The position numbers and the translations under genes were made by a program. Under the pieces are notes generated by a model. It made no database searches and had not been told where the DNA came from. It saw only the letters and a list, made by a program, of their open reading frames with translations. From Anthonomus grandis grandis (lineage: Eukaryota; Arthropoda; Insecta; Coleoptera; Curculionidae): 64,000 bases of DNA. This document shows, piece by piece, positions 10,524-23,914 of the stretch; within the stretch, counting starts at the first letter, position 1, and every line of letters begins with the position of its first letter. Where the stretch lies: contig NC_065553.1 of assembly GCF_022605725.1 (NCBI RefSeq), positions 1,116,001-1,180,000 on the forward strand, given 5' to 3'.

Positions 10524-10650
10524 ATGGCCTCTGGCGATACCTTAGAATTAGAGACCATCCAAGTCCTAAGCTCCAATCAGGCCTTGGATATGAATAACAC
10601 AAAAGAAGCCTCCGGTATTTATGAGTCCGGGGGGGCGGGCGAGGCAGACG
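10524..10650 (+). CDS. PIP5K: PIP5K exon 1 (N terminus)
   Basis: Type I phosphatidylinositol-4-phosphate 5-kinase makes PI(4,5)P2 from PI4P and ATP at the plasma membrane and supports endocytosis, actin control and signalling. This exon begins CAAAATGGCC, a good insect start context, and encodes a non-conserved Ser/Gly/Glu-rich leader (residues 1-42). It ends GACG|GTAAGT. The gene continues through exons at 10932-10972, 18360-18513, 35471-35682, 35743-35884, 35941-36116, 36175-36390, 42336-42559, 50223-50355, 50407-50494, 56501-56563, 62962-63033 and 63148-63195. All phases match, giving about 565 codons inside the window with the 3' end outside. I cannot separate skittles-like from PIP5K59B-like ancestry. 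Confidence 0.8.
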
Positions 10651-10931
10651 GTAAGTTCATCCTTTTAAATTTCCCTATAAAACATTTGGCCTCAACCAAC
10701 ACCCATTTTTTTGCAATCCCATTTGAGGTCATATTTGGCACCTTGAAGCTGCTGTAGAAAATTGATTTCTTATTTCCTGTTTCATCAGAAAAATCGTCGA
10801 ATTTTGCAGTTTCACTTTTTGATTCGACGTAAAAGTAGTTTATTTACAGCAGTCTCACAGGAAAACCCATCTTAAATATATATAACTTATGAATAAGACA
10901 CCTTGCCTTTAATAACAATGTATTTTTTCAG

Positions 10932-10972
10932 ACAAGGATAATATATCTGTGCTCAACAAAAGCCTTCAAGAT
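10932..10972 (+). CDS. PIP5K: PIP5K exon 2
   Basis: A 41-bp exon between TTTTTTCAG and AAGAT|GTAAGT, encoding DKDNISVLNKSLQD (residues 43-56). It takes one base from exon 1 and ends in phase 0. It is short and poorly conserved, and rests on splice sites and phase rather than family motifs. Confidence 0.65.
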
Positions 10973-12150
10973 GTAAGTATTAACATAGTGATTATGTGTG
11001 CTTTTATTTAAATAAATTCATTGTTTTACTGTTAAGAATTGATGTGAATGCTTGTTTAAACAGTCATTACCAGGCAATTTTAATTAAAATGAGTTATAAT
11101 TGCATTCAATTTATTGCTACTACTCATCATTTTATAGCATTTTAATGTTACTTGTCCTGTAAGGCTTGGTTAGTGGGGAGATGGTATAATTACATAATTT
11201 TATTATAACCTTTAACCGAGACTTGTTAGCAAGTGTAATCGCAATTAGAACCAGTTTTGTCAATTACAATGGTTTTGCAACTTGTGAGGCATTTTAAATG
11301 AAAAGCTATATTCATTTTTTAGATATATTTTATGGGATCATACATTTTTATTTATTTACATTCTTATTCAATCTCTTTTCCTGAGTTCCCTCAGGAAGGT
11401 GGGTGGTTATGGTCTATTTGAACCAATCTCTGTACCATTTTCTCTATTATATGTATACTAAGATAGGTTTCCTTAAAATATTCTTCACCCATGACCATGA
11501 CCTGCCTTACTGGCAGGTGTTGGTTCATCTAAGCATTGGCTAGGAGAGGGAATGGGCTTTAAAGCAAAGGACAGAGAATGACCACCTATTAACAGGATAA
11601 AAGATAATACAGAACTCCATTCTTATGACTTATTATAAATATTAAATTACCGATTTTTCCAAAAGATAAAGTCTAGGCAGTTGAATCTGTTTTTTAGTTA
11701 GGTACCTATAAAACAGAGTCACCGGGGAGGAAAATTGTCTTCATCAAAATACACAATTTCAGGTGGTAAATTTGAAACAAGTGTCAAATAGAAACAAGGT
11801 TGGATAACAATGATTTTTTATATAAACTTTAAATAAAGCTACATGAAATACATCTTGCCTAGTCTTGGTTGAAATAATTCTTAGTTGTCAAATTATACTC
11901 AAGTGTATTCATATGATAAGAATTCTTATTTTATATTGAAATCATCTAAATCTCCTTGGTCTTTCACATGCATGTTTAACATTAACTCCAAAATTTTCAT
12001 GTATGAAAATGTTTTTAATGAAATGTCTTGACTTTTAAAAAAACTTATGTTAAAATCCTTAAAATAGTTAAAATACAAAGCTAATAATAAATGGTTATGG
12101 ATTAAAATGCTAAAACAAACAAACAATATTAAATGTAAAAATATTTACAA
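10973..12150. other. Intron sequence, no gene recognised
   Basis: First part of the 7.4-kb PIP5K intron 2. No exon or repeat boundary is identifiable. The - strand open frame at 11926-12126 has no motif I recognise and may be the 3' end of the LINE that follows. Confidence 0.3.
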
Positions 12151-14620
12151 GCAGGTATCTAATCAAAATACATATTAGGAATTAGCAGGACTATAATTAA
12201 GAAATTCCTGTACAGAATATGGTTCAATTTCTACAAGCAATTTGTTTGTTAACCTTTTAAAGACAGGAAGAGTTTGTTGCTGTTTGATATTTTTTGGAAT
12301 ATTATTGAAAAATTTAATAGATGATTAGGCAGAATCTTTTTCAGTAGCACTGAGTCTATGTTGGGATAGTTAAACCAACAAATCTTTTGGAGAAAACTGA
12401 CTGTAGGACTCGTACTCACCAACCTTTTTCCTGTTCTTAAACATGAACAAAAGACTTCATAAATATAAAGCCCTTAAAGTGTTTCTCTCCAGCTTTCTAA
12501 AATGGCATGTACATGGATCCATCTTTACATTCAGACTGCTCTTTTTTCTGCTATGAAAGCTCTGTCACACTTCCTCCCCAAAACATGATTCCATATTTTA
12601 AAATTGAGTATATTATGTTTGCATAGCACGGTTTTAACTGTGTACCATGCAGGTTGTTCAGGTTTGAGTATTTTGAAACAATTCTTAAAGTGTAACAATC
12701 ATCAGCATTTGCTCTGCTGCAAAAAATTAAAACTTGTTGTGTCCAGTCTAGATTTTTATTTATATAAGTTCTTGCACATTTTGTAAATTCTGACAGAGTT
12801 TGTGTTGATCTATTGAGAGGGAGATTCTCTGGAATATCCCTGTTTCTTTGTTTGATTCTGAACCAGAGAAAATTTTGAGTTTGTTTTTTGTGAATCAGTA
12901 TTGTGTTACCTTCAGTCGCTCACAGGAGATGTCAAGAAGGTCTGATAGTGCTGATCCAGCTATAAGCAAATTAGTGTCATCTGCAAAATTGTAAAGGAAG
13001 GAGTTGTTATTTAGAATTCTATGTGCTATGTTATTTATATAAAAAATAAAAAGTAGAAGACCTATGACATTTGGTATCCCTAGAGGAAGTTCCCATTTAT
13101 CAAATAAATGTCGCTGTTTATTAGTATCAACTACTACCCTTTGTATTCTTTTCAATAGATATGAATTTATCCACTCTAAGCCTGGTCCTCATATATCATA
13201 ACACTTCTAGCTCTTTTTTATCAAAATGATCCTGTCGATCAAAGGTCTTTGATATGTCTAAAAATATGCCCAAAGAAAAGTTCCCTCCAACCAGGCTGAT
13301 TTTGAATTTTTTTCCCACCCAATCAAAGTCTTTACTGACCTTCCTTTAAGGTAACCATGTTGTGTTAAGCTTTTTTGTATAAAAAAAATGTATAAGGCAC
13401 TTAACATTGATATCTCAAAGATTTTAGAAAAGGTTGACAGTGAGCTAATAGGTCTATAGTTTTCTACTTAAGCATTGTCTCCTTTTTTGAAAACTGCTGT
13501 GCCCATATAATGCTGATATTTCATCAAAACCTGAACTTTTCTTATTTTTTAGTCTAGAAATAATCCTAGCAACTTCAAATGGTGGTACTGGGGATAGAAA
13601 GAATGACTTATTGTGTATTGGTATATTGCAAGAGAAAGGAACTTGGGACAATTTTTTTATTAAATTAGGAGTTGTGTTTATTATGTATTCATTAATAATA
13701 TTGGATACTTCAGTTGGATCACCTGGTACCTATTTCTACATTTTTTTCTGTGCATAATCTAAATCCTTAATCTCTTTTACAATTTGTCAGGCACACTTAG
13801 ATTTGTTGATATTGAAATAATAGTTCACTATTATTTATTCTACAGGTATACTGATTTCCATGTGTCCCTTTTAAGAGGTTGTTTTTAATATTTCCTTTTT
13901 TTCCTTTGTATACCTCAGATATCTGTTTATATTATATCTCATATCTCATTTTTACACAAAGTAAGATGTGGAGTAGGCCTAATAGCTCTGGAAGATTTTC
14001 TACTAGGCTTTGGAATTTTGTTTGAAATTTTTTTTTTTAAACTGTGGTGGACAGTGTTAGGAAATGTGTTTCACTGGGTATGTACCTGGTGTTCAGGAAT
14101 CACATATACTGCTTGTCAATACAACTCTAGCTGGTGTATCCTACTCAAGTTTTTCTTCAAAATTGAAGGGATAAAATTAAATTAACTAAAAAATTTACTA
14201 GACTTAAAAGATGATGTACAGAATTATCCTGCTTGTTTAAAATGTTAATATTAAAATCTCCTGCTATAAAACACATACATTATTCATTAAAATTTATATT
14301 TAAAACAGATTTTAATTTATTTAAAAAAATATTAAACATAACAACTTGTGCTTGATAAAGAATAGTTACTACTAATAATTTCCTCTTCCACAGCCTTATT
14401 TCTATAGCAGTACATGTATAACAGTTGATATCCTCCCTTACCTTGAATTCAACTTCATCCTTGACATAGATGACTGTTCTCCCATTACCATTTTCTCTGC
14501 AATAAGATGAAGCGACTTTGAAGCCTCATAAGTTATAGTGTAAAATGCATTCTCTAGTCTTCCAGTGCTTGGTGATGCATGCATATTGCAAGGCAGATTA
14601 TCGAGCATATCTTGTACAGT
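12150..14620 (-). mobile_element. LINE remnant with endonuclease and RT pieces
   Basis: The - strand, from high to low coordinates, has an APE-type endonuclease region (about 14520-14230: GRTVIYVKDEVEFKV, later IAGDFNINIL), an RT finger region (13651-13454: PPFEVARIISRLKNKKSSGF) and an RT core (about 13155-12895: LLLFIFYINN, then FADDTNLLI, the active-site box). Many stops and frameshifts make it non-functional. Both ends are approximate; an open frame at 14725-14946 may be part of the 5' region. Confidence 0.7.
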
Positions 14621-15118
14621 CATGACTTGTCTCTTATTTTGGTGGATGATTGCTCCTCTTCAGTCCTTGTTTTTGAGGTCCTATATTCTTTAAGTTTAAA
14701 AAATCTCTTCCATTAATAGAGTTTTTAAGGCAGCACAATCTTTTTCACTGTCAAGAATGTCTTCATGTATTGGTAAAAGAATATTAACAAATCACTTGTC
14801 CTAAAAAATTGGAATTTAAACCTCTGAAAGTAAATAGGGAGCATAAACCTTGAATTCCTTAACAAATATAGTAGAAACTTTGGATTCAAGTATTGAATTA
14901 TTATTGGGTCCATATTCTGATTCCAATATTTTATATTCGAATTCATTTATTGCTCTTTTGATTACATAAAGTAGGTCGTCGATTTAAGAATAGCACTAAA
15001 ATTAAGATAGTTAAAAAGTTTAAAATTAAAAAAGTTAGAACTAAATAAAATAAAGATAAAAAGTAAGACACCACTTAACACTAACTTTACCAACAGAGTT
15101 ATCAAACTCATTTACTCA

Positions 15119-16500
15119 AATTCATTTATTGATATAAACTTGCCAATAGCCTAACACACGTCAAAGATAAGAGATGAACAATAGTTCTTGTTGAGATTTC
15201 AGATATTCTTCACTACTATAAAATACATTTCTTACTAAAATTTCCTTAACTTTACTTTTAAATTGAGTTGTGGGAAGATCTTTTATGTTACATGGCAATT
15301 TATTGTAAAATTTAATTGCGCAATACCCTGGTCCAGTCTGATACCTCCTTAGCCTCCAATAGGCCGGAACAAGATCACACCTGTGTTTAGTGTTATGACT
15401 GGGCACACCTCTATGGGTCTCAAAGTGCTCCCCATGCCTCTTAACAAACATAAGGTTCTCAAGGATATACAATGAGGGTACAGTAAGAATTCCCAGAGTC
15501 CCATAGGCGAATCTACAGTCGTCCCTAAACCTAAGGCCTGCAAGAACTCTCACAGCCTTATGTTGCACACAAATACTCTTGACATTCCTGCCGAATGCCC
15601 CCAGACCAAGATTGCATATGTCAGACGAGAGTAAAGAATGGCATAATAGGCTGTTCTCAAGATGTCGTGTTAAACGCTTGATGCTAGGTTTCTGAGCACA
15701 TGTAGGCTTTTTGACAGGTTTTTACTCAGATAGTCAATATGTTGACCCCACTGGAACTTGGGGTCCAGGTGTACCCCTAGAAAATTCACACTAGTAACAT
15801 CCGCGTTTTCAGCCTGGGTGTCTCTAAGAGCAAAAACAGTCCTGCCAGTCTTTGTCTCGTTGAGCAGGAGCCTGTTGGCACAGGACCACTCTTTGGTGGT
15901 CGACTGTGCAGACCTGGAACCCCGAAGAGAGTCTGCAAGTGTGTCAGCTGCAAAGGAGACTGTGGTGTCATCGGCGAAGAGTGTGTATATTGCATTTAAT
16001 TCAATACTTGCAAGGTCGTTAATATAAATTAGAAATAGTATGGGTCCAAGGACAGAGCGAGCCCTGAGGAACACCAATATTAACAACACTCTCCCCCGAC
16101 AAAACCCCAGACACCCTCACAGATTGTAGCCTGTTCCTGAGGTATGACTGGATCAACTTGACAGTATGTGGACAGAAGTTGTACCTTTGTAGTTTTTTCA
16201 GGAGTATCCCATGGTCCACACAATCAAACGCCTTACTCATGTCACAAAACATAACAGTGCTGAATTGCATACCATGAAAGGATTCCAAAATGCGGGACAC
16301 CGGGTCAAGAATGCCAACAGTTGTCAAGGTCCTGTTCTTTCTCAAACCAAACTGTGATCCAGAGAAATAGTTGTTACTTCCAAAGAAATTTGTAATTTGC
16401 AAAGCCATGGCCTTTTCTACTATTTTAGAGATACTTGGGAACAATGAAACTGGCCTATATTTCTCAGGATCATCAATTTCTCCTTTTTTAAATAATATAT
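15119..16500 (-). mobile_element. LINE remnant, RT and C-terminal region
   Basis: The - strand encodes PEKYRPVSLFPSISKIVEKA near 16450, FCDMSKAFDCVDHG, then GVPQGSL, a frameshift, GPILFLIYINDL and TLFADDTTVSF (RT active site). The C-terminal part (15161-15568) contains QHKAVRVLAGLRFRDDCR and ILTVPSLYILENLMF. It is less decayed than the neighbouring LINE pieces, with one clear frameshift near 16050. Non-autonomous; clade unresolved. Confidence 0.8.
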
Positions 16501-16509
16501 AAAAAATAG

Positions 16510-18250
16510 TTTGCTAGCAATATGTACAGTTAAAGCCAAACAGATTTATCTTACCTGAGTGAGTTATGTATTCACCCACTGAATAAAAAGGGTACTGAAC
16601 AAAAAACCTTTTTGATATTGGCTTGAACAACCTGTACCCCTCTATATGCTTAATTTAATCGGGTAATGCATTGTATATTTTAACACACATATAATAGGAA
16701 CTTATTTCATACATGGTTGTCTTATGTCTAGGCACAGTAAAATCGAATCTATGTCTTCTCTTATTACTATTAATATTTACATCACAATTTTTTTGAAAGA
16801 GATAGATAGACAGCATACTTTGTACAAGTAAAGAGAGTATATAGACATAATTTTTAATTTTTTAAGCAAATGAGCACAATTCTCTCAAAAAGCGGATCCA
16901 CACTCTGTTCGTACGATTCTTTTTTGAATAACAAATATTCTTTTTATTGTCTCTGCATGAGAGCCCCACAACATTATGTGTGAATGTACATATGCATAAT
17001 AAAACTGATTATTGATACCTACTGACAATGTTTTATAAGTTGTAAATAGCGAAGTTTGCCGACGTTATCATATTACATATTTCATTACCATGGCTTTGCC
17101 AATCTAAATTTTTCTGTAAGGTTAGACCCAAAAACTTAGTTTTTTCCGATTCATATACAATGATTCCATCTATGTTTAGGAACCTATCATTATCAATTAC
17201 TTTCAAAACCTGCCTTTTGTTTCGGAAATGAATACATTTTGTTTTAGTTGAATTAAGCACTAGTTTATTCAAATAAGTCAAAATATATTCCCACGGTTGT
17301 CAGACCTGCATCCAAGGCCTCAGTCAGCGCATTTATATGACTTAAACAGTGCAGTTTCAATCGACCTATTATTTAGGATGCTATTTTGCATTTAATTAAA
17401 AAAAAGAGAGTTTATTTAAATATTGTCTCTTTGTAGAATGCTCTTTAAAAGATTTTGGAAAATACCACTGGAACAGCTGGTGTTCTATAATTACTCATAT
17501 TATTTCTATTTCCATTTTTATATATTAGCACAACCCCAGTTTTTTTTTTAGTATAGGTGGAAATATTCCTTCTTGAAAAGACTGATTAATTAATATACAG
17601 ATTGGTAGACAAATTGCAGAAGCAACTTCTTTAAAATGTTGCATGGTATCTCATCAAATCCTGCTGATTCCTTGGAACAAGTCTTATTAATTATATTATA
17701 AACTTCATACACATCTACTGGTTCTATGATAAAATTTGGTTTGTTTTTAGTGAAAGGAGTTTGTACAGGGTTCTTAATTTTTTCTGGTGTAGGAAGGTCA
17801 CAAAAGTGCCCATTAAACAACTCACATAGGTCACCGGCGTCAATGATTTGTTGGCCACTTACGTTTATGTGTGAGGTTTTATGTATGTGAGTTTTTGATT
17901 TGAGAGTCTTACAAAATTTTCTTATTATTTAGGATAGGAAGTTAAAATAATTGATAAAGGTATCAAAAAATGATGTAAAAATGTCATTTGTGCTGGTATA
18001 GCTAAGAATGTCATTGCAGGATTCTTTAGTTAGTAAGGAGTAGAAATATTCCGCATTTCCTGGTAAAAAATATCTGAATTCCCTCTTCCTCTCCCTTTTC
18101 TATCGCTATTCTCACAATGTCCAATAACAAAAAGGGTCAAATCAATACATTCATGATCTGGTAATCCCGCATTGTAAATTTTTGTACTTAAATCTATATC
18201 AAAGTTTATAAAAAAGTTATCAATCACAATTGCAGTAGTGTATATCTTTA
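16510..18250 (-). mobile_element. Second, more decayed LINE remnant
   Basis: - strand pieces: 18030-18227 (end of the endonuclease region, DHECIDLTLFVIG), 17590-17820 (VYNIINKTCSKESAGFDEIP) and 17033-17281 (LNKLVLNSTKTKCIHFRNKR, then KTKFLGLTLQKNLDWQSH). A large part of the RT core is missing between 17281 and 17590. It abuts the previous remnant and may be the copy it inserted into. Confidence 0.65.
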
Positions 18251-18359
18251 AATTAAGAATTCATTTTATTTAAAATATAACTAAGAAATTATGTAAGAAT
18301 GTATCCACTTTCCATTAATTTATCGAAATATCCAAGCTAATATTTAAAATCTCGAATAG

Positions 18360-18513
18360 GCTGGTGACAAAACTCTTTCAAATGCGGCAAGATCAAAAGC
18401 CGAAAAGGAAAAGGACAGGGAGAGAAAGATCGGACATCGAAGGGTTGGAGTGGGTGGCGAGATTACTTACAAGAAGATCCAGACCACCCAGATCATGGGA
18501 TCCATTCAACTGG
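18360..18513 (+). CDS. PIP5K: PIP5K exon 3 (entry to kinase domain)
   Basis: Residues about 57-107. After a basic, Ala/Lys/Glu-rich stretch it encodes KIGHRRVGVGGEITYKK and IMGSIQLG, the start of the type I PIP kinase core. The acceptor is CTCGAATAG and the donor CTGG|GTAAGA, phase 1. It stands alone between 7.4-kb and 17-kb introns filled with mobile DNA. Confidence 0.9.
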
Positions 18514-19541
18514 GTAAGATTTATTTAAAATATGCAAATAATTTCATTTAAACCAGATTTAATTTAATCACTAGTGCTAGTAGTCTGCGAAAGATAAGAA
18601 ATAGTAATAAAAATGCTTAACTTCTGAATATTTATCAGTGTTTTGAGGAAACTACATAAAATGATAATAGAAACACACATGTTCTCTTACACCATCATTT
18701 TTAATGATAATTTTGTGTGGGTTTTTTATCACACCGTTATCTATTATAGTTAAGAATATAAATAATAAATGCATGGACTGATTGATGCTCTAATTAATAG
18801 TATATAAGGCCCTATAGGTGGTTGTTATAAGAGAAACATGCCTGTAAAGGAGTTCAGTATAATTATAATTTTGACATTCTCACTTACCCTTTTGACCCTA
18901 AGTTTCACAACAAACGCCATACGATTGTATATTTAATTTGGTTTGAACGTTGACGTCATGACATTGACATCAAAATTATTTATTAATTTTCACCCAAAAA
19001 AAAAACTGATAATAAATTAATTAGGTTCCCTATGGTGTGTGTACAATTACTAATTTCTCCCCGCTGAATACTACCGTTCTTATCTTCATAATTTTTTTCG
19101 AGATTGTGCTGGTAAGATATAAGATTAAAATAATGCTATTGGCATTTACGATCACGCATAGAGTTTTATTTGTTCTAACATTTAGCACTTTAAGTGGAGC
19201 CTTGTATAGTTCTCGTCTGAAATTCGGTTAATATTCGGTAATCACGTATTGTAAAAATTGTTCAGTTGGTTCATAATCTTTTAATGAGGTTTAGTCATCA
19301 TAACATCAAGTGCTCATTAACAAATACTTGCATTAGTGGAGAGTAGTGTATTTTAGAAATCGTGGCGTGTGGATACGATGCATTCGGAAATAGATTATTT
19401 TAAAGGGAGTTTGTCTTGCATAAGTTTTGTTAAGCAGCAAAGTCATTTGAGTAAAAAGATACAAAGGGGTAAGATAGATACAGAATAGTGTAATATTATG
19501 ACAAAGATTAGACAATTATTTTTATACTGAAATTATTCAAC
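18514..19541. other. Intron sequence, no gene recognised
   Basis: Start of the 17-kb PIP5K intron 3. No exon, RNA gene or repeat boundary that I can support. The small open frame at 19037-19231 has no recognisable motif. Confidence 0.3.
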
Positions 19542-21135
19542 TGTAACACTAAAGCTAGTTGACCTATAAAAGAAATGCCTCAACTTTCTGTAAATATCAG
19601 ATTGAAATTCCTGATTGTTTTTGAATCGTGCTTAACCTTTCCATTTCATAATAAAGTAATATATTACTCCCATGTTAGTTTTCAACTGTAAGTCCAAAAC
19701 TACTTGAGCCACAAAATACGTTCATATATGAAAATATTTGGAAAGAGATAATAATAATAATATGTCTTTATTAAAAAAAAAGCAATATTAATCTTACAAT
19801 ATTACTTAATACTATATTGCCAAAGAAGGCGAAGATTAGCTTAAAGCTACTCTTTAACTCTTAACCTTCCTAACATTCCTAACATTCACAGTTTAAATGG
19901 AGAAAACGAGAAAAAAAAAACAAAGAAAGAAACAAGTATATATAAAGTATTTATCTTCTAGAACGCTAGACTATATTTTGGATTGATTTAAAAACAAAAG
20001 TTTATAATATTTCCTATACACATTTAACGAAGTATTAAATATTGGTTTATAAGTATTAAAGAACTTAACGGCATTATAAGTAAAAGATCGCTCGAACAGA
20101 GCCGTTGAATGGTGCGGCATGGTCAAGATATTGTATCTAATATTTCGAGTGTGAACCTGGTTTCTTGGTATTAACTTTTCAAAAAGATATTCAGGTCTTT
20201 GACTAACATATAATCGATAAAGAAAAGTAGAAGTGAAGAATTTGAATAGGTAAGGTAGCGTTAACCACCTCAACTGAAATATAGAGTCTGATACATGATC
20301 AAACTTTCCGAGGTTAAAAATAAATCTACAGCAAGTATTCTGCACGCGTTGCAACGATTTATTTGGTCTAAGCAAGGATAATAAACTATAAGGCAGTAAT
20401 TTAAAATAGATAAAACAAGAGCCACTACGAGTTTTTTCCTAGTTTTAAAATTTAAAATGTGTTTATTGGTATAAAGCATACGCATGCGTAAATAACACCT
20501 CTGCAGAAGAGTATTAACATGTTCCTTAAACCTTAAAGAATTGTCTATTGTAAGTCTCAGAACCTTCACAGTATCAGAGAACAAAATAGTTTCGTTATCC
20601 AATTTAATGTGAACAGTTTCCATTATATTTTTATGTGATCCTCGGTTTGAAAACAAAACAATTTTTGTTTTATTAGGATTAATGATAAGGTTATGCTCTT
20701 TTGAAAATTGATTTATTACGTTCAGATCAGCCTTAATAGTACCAGCCACGTTATCAAAATTAGCAAAGTCAAAATAATGTATGTATTGAGTGTCATCAGC
20801 ATACTGATGTATTTCAGAATCTTCAACTATAGACTGGGTAAATCTGAAGTATATATAAAAAATAATAATGGGCCTTAGAGATGCCTTAGCTTTCTGTAAA
20901 AATCACATTGACATTCTTAAAATGGTGCCCAAACAGTTCTCATATTTTAAATTAAAATTACCCAAATCCACTGGATTTTATAATCTCAGGGTGTATTTTC
21001 AACTCTAACTCAAGAACTGTTTGAGCCATAGAATTCGTTCATAAATATGAAAATGTTTGAAATGAAATGTCTCAAATTTCTGTTAAAATCGGATAGAAAT
21101 TCTCAAAACGGTTTTTGAATTATGTTCAACCGGCC
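19542..21135. repeat. Diverged tandem repeat split by a LINE
   Basis: Three related units, each carrying GAACTGTTTGAGCCA-like, ATATGAAAATGTTTG-like and AAATGTCTCAAATTTCTG-like blocks, occur at about 19542-19628, 19680-19749 (continued at 20877-20950) and 20999-21135. The middle unit resumes exactly across the LINE inserted at 19750-20876. Confidence 0.55.
19750..20876 (-). mobile_element. 5'-truncated LINE with target duplication
   Basis: The - strand has HQYADDTQYIHYFDF (RT active-site box), NLIINPNKTKIVLFSNRG, KVLRLTIDNSLRFKEH and a C-terminal part RVQNTCCRFIFNLGKFDHV. It ends in (TAA)n at the left. AGAGAT directly flanks both sides (19744-19749 and 20877-20882), a target-site duplication. 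One frameshift lies near 20300. Confidence 0.8.
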
Positions 21136-21172
21136 TCGTTATATTTAAGTGGCGCGGTGATCTTCGGTTATG

Positions 21173-22745
21173 CCACAGCATAAAGAAACCAGCAGTCGCA
21201 CTTCAATAAAAATACATTGGCTTGAATAAGCGAGTTCGGTGCATGTGTACTAACGCATGCGAGGCATTTTTGCTTATAGTAGGGATGCCGCTGACACTCG
21301 CTACGGTCCACGCGGCTTTTGCCTTGGCTAGAGCCGGACTTAAACATTTTTTTAGATTTTATTATCTTGTAAAATAAAAATACCTACATAGTACAAATAT
21401 TGATTTTTTAATATAAATAAAGTTCATACATTAACAAAATATTTAAACAAAAATAAACATCGCATTTCTACATCTAACAACGACGATATAGAAGAATACG
21501 TGCAGGAAGTTAATTAGGTATGAACCATAACTTTAAGAGACCATTCTTTGAGTAATTTTAAAACAAAAGGTTCATATAAACATATGTCCAGAAATTCTTC
21601 GTTCTCAATATACAGGGTGTTAAAATTTAACAACAACTAAAATATATGCCACTGACTTTTGTGCAATTTTTATTATGTTCTGTGGATTATACAAATAAAA
21701 CTTTTCTGTCTCTTGAATTTTTTTCGTATCTTGCTTAGTTAATAATAAATTTCAAATGAAACTTTTCCCCAAATTCCTTGTGTGATCCAGGGATATGCAA
21801 TTAAGTGGACTTTTTTTTCTCGAAAAATAAGCGAGATACGAAAAAGTTGTATTTGTATTTGAGTAAATCAAATAACATATTAAAAATGGCACAAAATTCA
21901 GGTGCCCTAATTTTTTTGCCACAAATATTTCTTCAGGTCTCGTTCGAGATTACACTGAACCTAATAAATTTAATCATATTAGGGGTAAATTAGCTCCTTA
22001 ATGTTATAAATAACACCGCCAGAGAACTTGCGGACCTATGTTCATATGAACTTTTTGTCTTAAAATTACTCAAACGATCGCCTGTTAAATAATTTATGGT
22101 ACATACTTAATTAACACCCTGTATAGTAACGCTTTTAGATTAACATCTGACTACATAGTAGTTTAAGGATAACTAATTATACAAATAAAGTAATATTTCA
22201 AATAGAAACTCTTAGGCCAATAAATAAAGACAAATAGTTGGCAACAATTCAAAACAATTCTAACAACTGCGAATTTTTGTTATATTATTAAGTACCAACT
22301 AAAGTAAAAGTATACAATTTTGCAACTCTTTTAAATATGGCAACACTGTTAAAATGGCAGAAATATAAATTATGTCCTTAAAAATCAAAAAAAAAAAATT
22401 ACATTGCTGCAACTTTAATTGATGCTTAATTATGTTATTTAAGCCATACAGCCAAATTTGCAGCTATTAAAAACTTTGGCAAAGTCAATTATTTTGCTTC
22501 ATTAATAATTTTTGATATACCCCTCTTTTAATACAAAAGTTTTTATAAAAAAACGCTATGCTTTGTAAAAATGCTATTAAAATAGTCACTAAGTACGGCG
22601 CTGAACTAGGCGATACACCTATGAACACAGTTCGATAAACAGTGAGCTCGGCATCCGGAGAACATGGCTGCGGCATGGCTAAGGATGCTATTAGTTCGCT
22701 TACATTTTCGAGCGGAGTGAGACTGCTGGTTTCTTTATGCTGTGG
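21173..22745. mobile_element. 1.57-kb TIR element with TTATG duplication
   Basis: CCACAGCATAAAGAAACCAG at the left is mirrored exactly at the right end, and TTATG flanks both sides (21168-21172 and 22746-22750). A 5-bp duplication does not fit Tc1/mariner (TA) or hAT (8 bp). No transposase is seen inside. A smaller MITE is nested at 21613-22121. Superfamily unknown. Confidence 0.7.
21613..22121. mobile_element. Mariner-type MITE, nested
   Basis: CAGGGTGTTAAAATTTAAC at the left opposes TTAATTAACACCCTG at the right, with TA on both sides; 509 bp. The open frame at 21805-21993 shows no transposase motif. It lies within the 1.57-kb TIR element. Confidence 0.6.
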
Positions 22746-23447
22746 TTATGCCTTGAAACTTTATGTAAGATTCGCTCTACGCTTTCTCTGTCGATGCGAT
22801 GCAATCTAAATAATTTTCTCTTATGGATTCTTAATGAAAGGATTTAGATTTTTGATTTGCATGATTTTACTTAAAAAAGTTACAATATCTTGAGAATTGA
22901 AATGTTATTACTAATTAATGATGTTATTGGAACAATCTGTGCAATCTGTTGCAATTTTCAGATCTTCGACTTTTCTATTTTCAGATATGTGAGTATTTTC
23001 TTCTTCTGATTGTTTTTTCAATTTTGTCAACTTTCAAGGCTAATTACTTTATTTTTAAACATTTTTGAAGAAAATGCTGAATTAGATGTCCTATGATTTT
23101 ATGAGAAGAACCTGTGGTTGAAATTTTAAATTTGTAACTTTTTTATTTTTAAAGATATGAGCATTTTATGCAACGGATTTTTAAAACAAATTATAAATAA
23201 ACACTTTTGCAAAAAGTGCCAAAATAGGCTTTTTGTTTTTTTTTTATTCCTACGACAATAGTGAATGAAAAAAATCGACTTCCTGGTCTAAAGTTCTTTT
23301 GCTTCTAATCAGTTTAATTGTTAAATTTGCTCTTAACCCCAATATATAATCCCAATATATAACTTACATAAACTTAAAAAACTGCGGCCAATAACTGTTC
23401 TCTACTATTGATATAGTGGTACTTAAAACAACCGTTCACGAGTTATT
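22746..23447. other. Intron sequence, no gene recognised
   Basis: AT-rich sequence between two mobile elements. Nothing supportable is seen. Confidence 0.3.
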
Positions 23448-23914
23448 CAGGGTGTCCGGAAAAGGGAGGCCAATCCGCCGGCCGCATATAGGGTAAACCA
23501 AAATAATGCGACTTTCGTTATGCCATTTTTTAATTGGGCGCGCGGTATTTAATATACAGGGCGTCAAAATGAGAAATATAATTTAAAAAATAGTTTCATA
23601 AGATATTAAATTAAAATTTGGTGTGAGGGGATTTTTTGAAACGAGAAATTGAAATCCGTTCAGGGATGTGTTAAAAATGCCAAAACTTTTTTGTACCCCT
23701 GTATAATAAAGTTGTAGTAAAAAAATCTAATTATCCAATCTTTTCTTGTAAAAAAAGTATTCTTAGTAAATGTCGGCCTGAGAATTCGTTTATTAGATAT
23801 CTTAATTTTAAAATCTAGATACATTTTAGCAAGTTTACAAAATAAACGTAAATTATTTTTTCTAAATTAATGCCAATTTACTTATTATAATAAAAATCAT
23901 AGACTAATGACCCT

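Noticed and set aside
15758..16027. Open frame on the + strand opposite a LINE
   Set aside because: It is the antisense shadow of the RT region read on the - strand and has no motif of its own.
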